A stretch of 64,000 nucleotides of DNA from Combretum micranthum (taxonomy: Eukaryota; Streptophyta; Magnoliopsida; Myrtales; Combretaceae): positions 124,001-188,000 of the forward strand of contig JAMXBD010001458.1 of NCBI GenBank assembly GCA_024138025.1, written 5' to 3'. Made by a program: the position numbers and the translations under genes. How positions within the stretch are numbered: position 1 is the first letter of the stretch; each line of letters begins with the position of its first letter. Positions 1 through 11,600 of this stretch are shown in pieces. The notes under the pieces were generated by a model, which was not told the origin of the DNA, searched no databases, and saw only the letters and a program-made list of their open reading frames with translations.

Positions 1-398
1 AAAGGCTAAAATGAATTTAAAGCTCATCAACAGCGTAGGTTTGATTCCTTACATTAGAGATTGAGTCTAAGGAGGTTGGTTTATTCTTAGAATGATTTAG
101 AGAGAACTGACTTGGTAAGCTATAATGTCGATTGTTGAGACCAACCTATCCACTTCAACCTTTCTTAGCCGGCTCATGTACTTAATGAGGATGGATACAA
201 ACTTAGCACATAATAAGCTTAGGGATAACCCTTAGTTAGGTAATTGTATCTTATTTATTGATCACCAGATGATCCAAACAACATCACAAAGCTTGAGATT
301 TTATGCATGTTCAATAATATCTCCTCATTTACATGCAATTTAGGATAACCCTTAGTTAGGTAATTGTATCTTATTTATAGTTTTAAGTAATAAATGAC

Positions 399-1295
399 TA
401 GGGGTGGGCACGGATCGGTTTGGTTCGGTTTTTCCTAAAACCAAACCAAACCATAATTTACGGTTTGGTTTTTTTTCCATCCCAAACCAAACCATTAAGT
501 AATGGTTTGGTTCGGATTATAATTTTTTAAACCATTAAATAACGGTTTGGTTCGGTTTGGATTACGGTTTAAATCAAAATTCTAACTAAAAATTTTTCTT
601 GTTCTAGTTTTTTTACATTTGTGTAGATTCTTAAATATTTATATCAATTTACAAAGTTGATATTATAAACCACGATAAAATACTTTATAAATTCATTATA
701 CTTCTAATCTATAGTTCTCTATAAAATCAATTATCCACCAATAAAATACATTCACTAATCAATACATAGTAAGTCATAATTTATGATTTTTAATATAACC
801 ATCATGTCAATTATCTACCAATAATTTAGCTAAAATAAAAAATCATCTATCAACAAAATTCATCATTGGATAAAATGACCAACTGACAAAATATATTAAA
901 CAATTAATACATAATAAAAATTTATAACTAAATAAATAAATTTCATACTTTACAAAGTTAAAAGCTATTAAAAAAAATAATAGTTCATCATAAAAAAAAT
1001 TACATATCATGAGCTTAAAAAAAATTAAAAAAGAACAAGTTGATTTAATTAATATTTACCAAATAAATATACAATGAAATCATATAAACATATAGTAAAA
1101 TATTATTATTTTTTAAAAACGGTTTGGTTCGGTTTTACGGATTGGTTTGGTTTACCTTCCAAACCAAACCATAAATTTACGGATTGGTTCGGATTTGAAA
1201 AATTTCAAACCAAACCATGAAAAAAACCATATTTTCGGTTTGGATTGGTTCGGTTACGGATTGGTTTGGTTCGGTCGGTTTTTTTGCCCACCCTA
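399..1295. mobile_element. Non-autonomous hAT-type element, about 0.9 kb, with 8-bp target duplication
   Basis: The left end reads TAGGGGTGGGCA and the right end TGCCCACCCTA, which are inverted apart from one G. The flanking octamer TAAATGAC is present on both sides (391-398 and 1296-1303), the 8-bp duplication expected of hAT transposases. Both subterminal regions are dense in AACCAAACC / GGTTTGGTTCGG motifs in both orientations (401-560 and 1120-1284), as in plant hAT elements where such repeats bind transposase. The centre is plain AT-rich DNA with no coding capacity, so it must have been mobilised in trans. The paralogous site at 4474-4481 is empty, which independently fixes both ends. 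Confidence 0.9.
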
Positions 1296-1406
1296 TAAAT
1301 GACTATACTTAATGCTTTTTTAAACATAAATTCCTTATGGAATTGTTATTATGATTAGCGGTAATAGCTATTCATAATAAATAAGGTTGTAAAGTGAACA
1401 TTAAGG

Positions 1407-1782
1407 GCTTGTTCACTTTGCCATAATGAATAGAGAGAATTGAATTCCAATTCAATAGTAATGTTATAGGGTTGTAATGGCTATTACAATATTCATTTAA
1501 TATGAAAAATAAAACAAGTAATTATTAAAGTAAAACGTAAAATATCTATAATGCCATTGTCTTTATTATAGACAAAGAATAATTAAGCATGGGATATTTT
1601 CAAGATAGAAGTATTTACAACAAAGTTAAAAAATAAACCAGCAATGCATGGACGTGGAATTGCTATTTTACGTAATACCAATTCTTTATCAATTGTCGTT
1701 CTCCTCAAGTAAACACTGCAATAGCAGTTTACATAAAATGAGGAGGAAATGAATAGCAATTTATGTCAAGTAAATGGATTGT
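1407..1782. mobile_element. MITE-like element, family A
   Basis: The left end (TTGTTCACTTTGCCATAATG) and the right end, reversed (CCATTTACTTGACATAAATT), are imperfect inverted repeats followed by AATGAATAG-type sequence. Similar termini bound 3073-3369 and 4320-4602. There is no coding capacity. The exact ends and target duplication were not resolved, so the family assignment is by resemblance only. Confidence 0.45.
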
Positions 1783-3072
1783 AAATGTGACATTATACTT
1801 AATTTTTATATTATTAGTTAGACGAAATTAAATATATGGTTTTATCTCATCCTTAAAAAGAGCTATGGAAGGAATTGAGAAAGAAACCATTACTTATTAA
1901 AACAAAAGGGATGAGATTTTAAATGGAATTCTAAAAGAGCAATATATACAATATATTATATTTTTTTTTGCTAAAAAGATATTTTGAATTTTTAAGAACA
2001 TTTTGATATATTAACAACTTAAATATACATACATACATACATATATATGTATCTAATAAACTTTCCAATCATAATTATTTCCTCATATTTTCTTTCTATT
2101 CCAACAAGTATGTTTTCTCTAATTTTTTATACCTATCTTTTTTTCCTTTGTCTTATATTTCCTTTGGATTCCTTTATACTATATTTAGATTGGAAGAAAA
2201 GGGGAAAGAAAGAATTAGAAAGGATTTGATTTTTTTTTTTTTCCCTATTGTTTGTCTAGAAGAATATGGAAGCAATGGTAGTGGGGAGGAAACAAGTCCA
2301 TGACAACGTCCTATCAAATTTTGGGATTTGTTTTCTTTCAAGATGGGGAGAAGGAGAGGAATTTTAAAAGGTGATTAAATTATTCATTTTATTCCTTATA
2401 AATTAATTAAATTACCAACTATTACTATATTTATGATCTACAACTATATCATAATTTGTCTTATTTATAATTAATTTTCCTTACTTTTCTTTCCTCTTTA
2501 AAATAGATTAAATTTTCTTTTTTTTTTCCATTTATCCCATTCTCTCTCTTGTTATCTTCCATTTTAATTCCTTCTTCTTTCCAAAAATATTATTCCAAGC
2601 TTAGCATAAAACAATTTGAAAAATTATATTCGCCACATGGTCCTATTATTAATGAAGATTCAACTCTTTTTTAATTGTAATTGAACCCTTAATATTTCTT
2701 TTAGAATAATTTTTATTATAATTAAGAGAGTATTATAGCCAACTGTAAAAGTTTGATAAAGAGAATTTGTAGGTTAGCACATGTCAATGAGTATTATGCT
2801 TTAATTGAATAATACAAAACATAATAATCTTACCCAAAGAAAAATGAAAATAAAAAAAAGTAATATGGCAGAAAGAAAACACGTGTTACACTTCTCTCTC
2901 TAACCATTTCTCATTCCTTGCATCCATGAATAATGTACTTGACTAACTCATGAATCTAATTGAGTTTAATCTTAATCATCAAATTTGATTCAAATTTAAA
3001 TATTCAAAAAAGCTAAGATGAATTTAAAGCTTATTGACAACTTAGGTTTAATACCTTACACAAGAGACTAAT

Positions 3073-3369
3073 GTCTCATTTACTTCACTAAATGAATAAG
3101 GTTGTAATGGAATCCCTATTACGGAGGAATGAAATAGAGCTGTAATAGGATTTTTCTTTATTGATTTTTTATTTAAATGATGGTATTTTGAAAAAAAGAT
3201 AGTTCCACTATTGAATTGGTATTCATAGATTTGAATAAAGAATGACTATTCATTGTTTTATGTAATAGAGATTCATTGTGGAATCTCTATGCGGTAAACC
3301 AAACGGCATAATAGCTATTCGTAAGGAATAAGATTATAATGGAATTGCAACTACAGCGAAGTGAACGAG
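3073..3369. mobile_element. MITE-like element, family A
   Basis: This short AT-rich element of about 0.3 kb is bounded by CTCATTTACTTCACT on the left and AGCGAAGTGAACGAG on the right, inverted to each other with a few mismatches. Inside each end is the motif AATGAATAAGGTTGTAATGG or its mirrored relative. Related copies lie at 4320-4602 and 1407-1782, and a truncated copy is interrupted by the hAT-type element at 399-1295. There is no ORF. Confidence 0.5.
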
Positions 3370-4319
3370 CTGTAAGTCTGAGGACGCAGATTCATTCTTA
3401 AAATGATTTAGAAAGAATTAATTTGATAGGCTTGAAACGTGGATTGTTGAGACCAACCCATTCACCTTCAACTCTTTTTAGCTAACTCATGTACTTGTGA
3501 GGATGGCTACAAGCCTTATCACATGATAAGCTCAGAGATAACCCCTAAGGTAATCGTCTCTCATTTATGGATAATGAGATGATCCAAACACATCACCAAG
3601 CTTGAGATTTTATGAATGTTCAATAATATCTCCTCATTTACATGTCATTTAGGTATTAGAGAAAAAGTGTTTTGGCATTAAGTTTCCACTCTCAAAGATT
3701 AAGTAAGACTGAGATGAAGAAAATCTCATTTTTGCTCAATGATAGTGAGATTGATGCATAAAGCTTGTTCACTTTTCATTTATACATTCGAAATTATGAG
3801 ATTGCTTATTTCCCTTCCTACCATTTTCTATTTCTCTCCATAAGTCATTCAGCTATGTATCATCTTTACAATGTAAAGCAGTGAACTTATATTACAATTA
3901 TGCGACACCATCAATTAGAGACACCACTTATGTTAACTTTGTTCACAATGGTTTGCCTAAATTTGCTTTTTAACCAATTACAAACTAGTATGTGTCTTAA
4001 ACAATTATATTAATAAAGATATTCATTTAGATATCTCTAAGTAGTGTAAACGATATCCTACAAAACAAAATTAATACAAGTGGTAGTTCATAATAGTTGA
4101 AAAAGCAAATGTCTTAAATAAAACACCTTTATTGAAATAATTGCTTATAATATTTAACAATGTATATAATTGGTTAAAAGCCAATTGGATAGACAACTCT
4201 AAACATAATTATTATAGGTTGTGCAAATGGTCTTAAAAAAATTCAACTAGGCATAAATATTGATAATCTTCAAATTTATAGTTAATTGAAAAACTACTAA
4301 AAGTTAGATATTAGTTATG

Positions 4320-4602
4320 CACTCATTTTGTTAAATGAATAAACTATAATGGAATTGTTGAGGAATAATATATGGTTGTAATAAGATTTTTAATTGTTAA
4401 GTTTTATTTCAATGAGGGTACTTGTGAAAAAAATTAATTTCAATATTGAATTGTTATTCATAGTTTTAAGTAATAAATGACTATTCAAATTTTTTTAATG
4501 CAAATTCCAGAATTACTATTATGATCAACTAAATATTATAATAGTTCTTTAAAATGAATAAGATTGTAATAAAATTAGTATTATCATTTAATGAAGTGAA
4601 CG
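4320..4602. mobile_element. MITE-like element, family A, containing the empty hAT site
   Basis: The termini resemble 3073-3369 (CACTCATTTTGTTAAATGAATAA on the left in parts, ATGAAGTGAACGG on the right). The middle contains TTTTAAGTAATAAATGACTATTC in two readable halves, the undisturbed version of the sequence split by the 399-1295 element in copy 1. There is no coding capacity. Confidence 0.5.
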
Positions 4603-6060
4603 GTAAATGTGACATTATTTATTTGGAAAAGGACCACAAAAAGATTTGAGAAAGAAACCATTACTTATTTGGAAAAGGAAGGGAAAAAAACAAAGGGAAC
4701 GAAATTGTAAGTGGAATTTTAAAAGAATACTACATACAATATATCATATATATTTTTGCTTAAAAGGTATTTTGAAATATTAAGAACATTTTGATATATT
4801 ACCAAGTTTAAAAGAAATATCTAATAAACTTTCCATCCCTAATTATTTCCTCATACATACATATATATATATATATATTCTATTTCAACAAGTATCTTTT
4901 CTCTAATTTTTTTATACCTATCCTTTTTCCTCCATTGTTTGTTTCGTTCGAATTCCTTTATACTATATCTAGATTGAAGAAAAGGTCAACGAAAGAATTG
5001 GATAGGGTTTGATTTTTCCTTTTCCTATTGTTTGTCTAGAAGAATGTGGAAAGAATGGCATTGCGGGGGAATCAAATCCATGGAACCGTCCTATTAAAAT
5101 TTGGGATTTGTTTCTTTGATTAAAAAAAAAAAAAAAAGGGGAAGGAAGGGAATTTATAAAAGGTGATCATATTATCCATTTTGTCTCTTATATCATATTT
5201 TATCTTATTAATAATTAATTTTTCTTATTTTTCTTTCTCTTTAGGAAAGATTAAATTCTCCATTTCTTTCTATTTATCCAATTCCTTTTTTTAGCCTTAA
5301 AAAATTCCGTGATGACTTCAATTCGGTCACCACCACAAAAGACCATAGCTACCATCTACCTTATTTTGTGGTGGAAATTATTAGGACGACACCATACCGA
5401 AATTAGGTGGAGCAGGTGATCAACCAGCAACATCCTAACTTCTTCTCTCTTATCATTCTTTCACCCTACTTCCTTCTTCTTTCCAAATTTTACTCTTCAA
5501 GCTCAACATTAAAAATAATTTTTAAAAAACTATAGAATTAATTACAAAAACATGATTCGTGTTTTGATTAATTTGCATACATGACCAATATTAATTTTTT
5601 GACAAATAGGTTACTCAAGTTTCATACAAAAGTATCAGTATAATTAATTACTATTTGAGGAATATGTGTTAGAATCTTATTGGATTAAAAAATTAATTTA
5701 ATAAAAAATATTACTAAATAAAAAAAAAAAAATAAAAATATTATTTTTTTACAAATGAAAAATTGAAAAATAATGTAAAATTAATTTTTATGACTAATAA
5801 AATATTGACATGTGTTATTCTAAAATTATTAAATAATATTGACATTTTTTTATAAAATTATAAGTTATATGTTTGCAAATTGATTAAAACACATGACATG
5901 TTTTTGTAATTAACCCAAAATTATATGATATATTATCAACCAATGATTTAGATTTATTTTGTGATTTAACCCTCTATATTTTTCATATTAATTTTTTTTA
6001 ATAATCATGACAATACTATGGACCAATAGTAAAAGTTGATATAGAGAATTTAATCAATCC

Positions 6061-7870
6061 ATATATTTACCGAAGTCAATAAAAATTCTACCCAATCCAA
6101 TCGAGAAAAAGAAATTAATATTTTTAATGTTAAAAATTTACAAAAATACCCTCGGACGACAATAATTGTAGTTTTAGATAAGTTTGACCTTGTCTCTTTT
6201 AAGAGACGAGGTTTACGTGATATAAATCCAACCTAATCTTCTTCTTTCCCATGAAATTTCTCTGACATTGAAGAAAAATCAGAGCATGAAGATGAAGACT
6301 TTGACAACAAGTTCGCCCATGAACATCCTAAGCCGCTGATGCAAATTAATCCCAAATCAAAACATCTATCGATCTATATCCCATTGAGAATTTCAAAATT
6401 TTCAACAACTGAACTGGAACTAAATTCATCAACTTAAACCGAACAATTACAATCAAGTCACGATTCCATTGGCATTGAAAAATGAGAAGCATATCGCTAG
6501 TTGGTAATGTAAGCCACAACAAATTAGGGTTTGATTTTAGGGTAAAGAAGCTGGTTAAATTTCTCCCATGGACATTTGCTAAGTAATATATTTTTGTATG
6601 ATATGGTTTCCTGAAGAGATAGGGTTATATAGTTTATTTAGACCTCGTCTTTTGAGAGACGAGACTAGATACTTATGACATTATCTTTTTAAGAAAGAAG
6701 GTTATGCTAACTAAAATCGATATTATTTTGATCCTAATAATCATTTTATAATTTTTATTAAAAATCTTAAATATTAATTTCCTCTTCCAATCCAATCATG
6801 TCAAAGAATACAAATGTTTGAATTGTAGATGGCGCCATGCGGTCGGTCAGGTCGGTGTGCGTGTGTCAATCCTTACGCAGCCAGTTCACGCGTTGGCTTA
6901 TGAGGAGGTCACACGTGAGTGACGTATATTTTTTTCACCCTATGCCTTAAACTAAAAGCTGTTGAAAAAGTATTTTTTGCGTGGTCAAAGCAATCAATGC
7001 CATCCACCCCTAGCTGGTGAAGTGCTTAACTTTTCTGGCTGTTACTTTTTGAATAGTCCGAAATCCAGTTTCTCATTCCTATCAATAATTTCTTTTTCCG
7101 ACATTGCTTTTTATTTTTTATTTTTAAATTTTTTACAGCGTGTGCACAATATCCCATTCCATTCTCATTTTATATAAAATTATTATTATTATTTATATAA
7201 AATTATTATTATTATTTTATTTGACTGCAATACTTTGATAATTTTTTAATATTGGTTATACACGCACACGTCCCATTTTTGCCTAATTTCATTTTTATAA
7301 TTGGAACTGAAAATAGCCCTAATATTCCATGAAACCCCTAAAAAACATTTTGAAACGAGTGGTATAATTATAAAGTAAAAAGGATGCATTCTCTTATAAA
7401 TAGGACCAACTTAATAAAAATGCCTCTCACACAGATGGATGATGTCACCCCCCTACTAGCGTTCTTCATTGACTGACTCTGTACGTTGATTCATTGGTGC
7501 CTTTCGAAAATTTGTAATCCTACATATTCATCCTAATTTTAATTGCATATTTTATGGTTTTAATTCCTAAAAATTTTGAGCATGGACAAAGGGCAATTGT
7601 ACATGATGGTATATTAGTACAGATAAATCTTTTTCTATTAGATATATATATATATATAGAATAAAATTTGAAATATAGAATAAGATTCATTTATTTTTCA
7701 TTTTAAGTGATATATATAGAGTTGGGTTGGTAGCTTATTGCAATCGCTTGAGCCTATGGCTTGCCATTAATGGCTTCCAAAAGCCCATGTCATAGAGGTT
7801 CGATGAGCTCGATGGTATGGCAATGGTGGTGGAGTTTGTCGGCAGGTAATGGACAGGGTTTTGGTTTATG
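6061..7870. other. Intergenic stretch without a supported gene
   Basis: AT-rich sequence. It contains two short hairpins built on the same GAGACGAGG-type arm (6189-6213 and 6642-6663), a locally GC-richer patch at 6825-6920, and an (ATT)n/ATAAAATT repeat at about 7170-7220. The 71-codon frame at 6962-7177 has no recognisable motif and is not called. Confidence 0.6.
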
Positions 7871-7879
7871 ATGACGAAA

Positions 7880-8350
7880 GCTGAATTGAGTTGCTCACAA
7901 ACTATTCAAGCTTTTAACTTAAAATAAAAACTCGTTTATCTAAATCAACTAAATTTAAGTTTTGATTCAAACTAGTATACTAACTCGTAAACATGCTCGT
8001 TTTAAACTTGCGGATAAACTCTTGATAGGCTCACTAACAAGCTAACTAGCAAATTTATAAATTTTAAATATATGATATAATTATAAAAAAAATTAATTTC
8101 AATTTAATATATATGTATAAATATTTAACAACTCTCATATATTACTTTTAGAATATAAAAATTGACTATTTAAACAAATTAAGTTCAAACTTTAATTTCA
8201 AGCTCGTTAAAAGCAGATTAACTCAATTTGTAAACAAGTCAAGCTTGAACTTAAAGTAAAACTCATTTAGATAAACAAACTTAGATTTTTGGATCGATAA
8301 AAAGCTTGACTCGAGCTCAAGCTTGAAAATTTTTAAACAAGCCGAGCCAT
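7880..8350. repeat. Clustered-repeat region, probable non-autonomous transposon
   Basis: Short motifs around AAGCTCG, AACTCG and CTCGAGCTCAAGCTTGA recur in both orientations, with the densest cluster near 8300-8350 (GCTTGACTCGAGCTCAAGC). This arrangement is typical of subterminal regions of plant hAT-like non-autonomous elements. Clear terminal inverted repeats and a target duplication were not found, so the element type is an inference. Confidence 0.35.
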
Positions 8351-8602
8351 CAGCAATGATAATGCCTAAGGTTTATATTTTACTTGAAATTAATAATTTT
8401 TAATTTTATTCCCCTATCTATTCAATATTGGTATATATTGATTACATAATAGCTTTTACTTTAAGCTATTCTATACTCGAGAATACCGGTTCTACTCCGC
8501 CCTGTTACATCCTGTGAAGTGAATGGCCAGCAAATTGATGAAAAAGCTATTTGACATTGTTTTTGCATGTACATTATTCATCCACAATGATATCATCTAC
8601 TA

Positions 8603-11600
8603 CTACAAGCATGCAGCATATGGTGCGGACTCTTGTTGCTTCATGCTATCTGCTACATGTGCAATCACTCTGCACCAGCATTGTGCAGCCACTCATACTT
8701 AACCTGAACAAAATAGAAAAAGTAAAATTGTAAGGCTAAAATGGGATCAAAAAGAGCTAGCAGTCAATAAATCAGATATGGTGAACACGAAATAAGTACA
8801 TGGATATTGTTGTGTGCCAAGAAAGGCCATAGAGATGAGTGGAAGCTAACATCAACTTTCTTCCACCCTAGCTGTTGTAAGCCGCGAATCATTTCCTCTG
8901 CAGTAGGAGTATTGATCAACTCGGTTGTGCAAAAACAACTACAATTCAAATATTGCTCAATTAGTTAGAGATGAACATCTTCTAGGTGATGTCGGGTTAC
9001 CTTCCATTATCTCATGATACTCAATTGTATTATGAATGTTAGGTGTACTTTGTGCTGCTTCTTTAGCTTTTGCAGCTTCTGGAGGAAAATGAGGGCTTTC
9101 TGATGAAACTGGCGGGCAATACTCAACATCCACTACGTGTTTATATCCATCCAAAGATCGCTGAGGAGGCTGCAAATATGTAATAATGTGACAATGTTAA
9201 TAAGCACAATATCACTATAAGATTGCTGTTGACCATCACATGTTAATCACCGTCTTAGAGAAGCATCTAATTGTGTTCATCAAACGTATCAGAACGCTCC
9301 TCTGGTACTTTACATTTGATATTTAAAGTCCCAGACACTGACAACTTTACAGGCAACACAAACAGGATATGGAGCTACTGAAAATTTCTTACAGGGCATG
9401 GGCATCCAGGGCATCCATTCAACTCTTGTTAATATCTCGAATCAATGGCAAAATGCTACATGATCAAATAATTAAAAGACTTAATTCCGTATGCGTGTAA
9501 GTGTGTACAACAGACATCACGATTGTCTATGCAATTCCTTGGAAGTTTCAAGGCCTGGAATCACTTCACAGATTGTTGCACAAGAAATAGAATGTGCACC
9601 TGAAACTCTGAAGATGGAGTGATCAAGTCAACTCACCTTAACAAGTTCTGTTTCTCTCCTTATAGAGGATGTGCGCCAGCCAACCATATCTGATTAGTGC
9701 TAAGAACATTGTCCAACTAGGAGATGAATAAAGCTTAGAGAAATAAATCACATTCAGTTAAAAGAAGTAGACCTTCATGGAACACACTGTTCTCATATTT
9801 AGTTGGCAAAAGATTTGACCAGAAACAATAGTCTAGCATAGAGGTACAATAACTAAAATACCCCAAGAGAAATTAGGAAAGAAAAAAAAAAAAATAATAT
9901 ATATATAATATATATGATAAGTGATTTGCAAAGTTCTTGAATGATTCCCCTCAATCACCACAAGCGGGTTGCCTCAGCAACTCACAACAGAAGTTGCAAA
10001 GAACCATAAGCAAGAGTAGCTTAGGTAACCCACAATGAAAAGCAAGCGAGAGAGAGAGAGAAGAATGGGTTGTTGTTAGTTTTGTAAATGAAAAAGATAT
10101 AGGAATAATATAAGTAGAAATTCTTCCAGAATGCCTAAGAAATTTTAATTACTCTCCTAAAGAATGAGCATACCAAAAATGGAAAATGTTCTTGCTCTAT
10201 GCAATGCTCTCATTCCATGGAAAATCCATTCCACCAAGTAAACATCATATTGAAGAGAAGAAATGGCAAGGAAAGATCATTCAGTTTCTGCCAATCAAAC
10301 ACAGTCTAAAGATATTGTACTCTGGATATTGACAACAATAAGGATACGGTCATAGGAGACATTAGCATAGACAATTCTGCATCTAAAAGCACCAAGAGCA
10401 GATCTGCAAAGTAATAAAAAAGATCATACACTTGCAGTGAAAAGAGGAAAACGATAGAAAAAACAAACATAATAAAGAAACACAATACTAAGTCACAGCT
10501 CACATCTATGTTAGGTTGCTTAAAGTGACAATGACATATGGAAATTCCAGGGCATACATGATGAAAGTGACATTGGGTTCATTTGCCATGGCAATAACCC
10601 ATACACGACGACTTATAGCTAAAAGAACCTTACAAGAAAATACAATATTAATTGCAATTCTGGCCCTCATTATTTCTAAAGTTCTTGGGGCCCCATTTAG
10701 AATCAACACCAATGTGAAATACAAATTAGTATCTACTGCTATTTATGCCATTACATCACAGCGACTAGGAGGTACAAACCAGTAAATCACATTGCCTTTT
10801 GGTCAATTTCCTTTTGAATGAGACATCCTACTTCATTAACTCACAAAACACTTGAAAAAAAAAAAAAAATATTAACTTTGACAGCAATTTCACTCACATA
10901 AATTTTCCATCTTCACAATCAGATGCCATTCTCAACAGAAGAGGTGGCCTATTATATCTACCATCCATTAGGAATAGCTGTGCTCCAGTTCGGCCAGCTA
11001 CAAATGTAGCCAATGGTGGAACAAGTTTTTCCAAGAAAGGGACTCCCAAAAGAAAAGGTAGCTAACAACATATCACCAAATAAAAGATTAGCAGACAAAT
11101 AATAGAAACAATATCTACCTTGGCAAATTTTATAATGAAATTATCAATCTAACTGATCAAGCAACACGAAATAAGAGCTAAGTGACAACAGCAGATAGAA
11201 CATAGAATAAACATTTTTGTTATTAGTGGCAAAAAACAGAGCTATCTAATCAGCAATTTGCAAAATACACCAGATTATTTATCCTGGTAAGAGCAGCTGA
11301 ACTTAGAAAATGTAAATACTAAATCTCATAGTGAATGGGTAACCCAAAAAACATAAATAAATGCATTTCCTTTTAAATAGAGAAATGCATTTCATATTAA
11401 GACTGCATGATTAATCCCATGTGCTTCATCTTTAAGATTGTAATCGCAACACATATATGAGAAATCCTGAAGACCACAATTTCATAACAGTTTCCACATA
11501 TACACATAAAAAGAACAACTGAATCCTGTTTCGCCAAAGGACTTTAGGATATCTAATTTCCTGGTTTTCATCCTTTGTGCTCCTACATACATCTTTCGAC

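Larger units (their letters stand above)
1..2800. repeat. Tandem segmental duplication, copy 1
   Basis: This AT-rich segment is repeated downstream at about 3009-6060. Matching landmarks run in the same order: the opening block (positions 10-50 against 3010-3055), the block ending in CTCCTCATTTACATG (about 260-345 against 3560-3650), the block around 1860-2000 against 4640-4800, TATTGTTTGTCTAGAAGAAT (2246 against 5026), and the AGTAAAAGTT-like end (about 2745 against 6028). The copies differ by many substitutions and indels. Copy 1 also carries a hAT-type insertion (399-1295) and an internal direct repeat of about 37 bp at 222-258 and 342-378. The left edge may lie outside the window. No gene is seen; the 60-codon frame at 2047-2229 is low-complexity and unsupported. 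Confidence 0.75.
3009..6060. repeat. Tandem segmental duplication, copy 2
   Basis: This is the second copy of the segment at 1-2800, in the same orientation and directly adjacent. It has extra material absent from copy 1 (about 3660-4310 and 5290-5460) and lacks the hAT-type element of copy 1; the uninterrupted target site is at 4474-4481. The segment is AT-rich with poly(A) and TA tracts (for example 4857-4877). No supported gene was found. Confidence 0.72.

Noticed and set aside
10506..10785. Overlapping open frames on both strands (72 and 89 codons)
   Set aside because: They lie entirely within intron 6 of the DUF676 gene, have no recognisable motif and are not continued by splice sites on either side.
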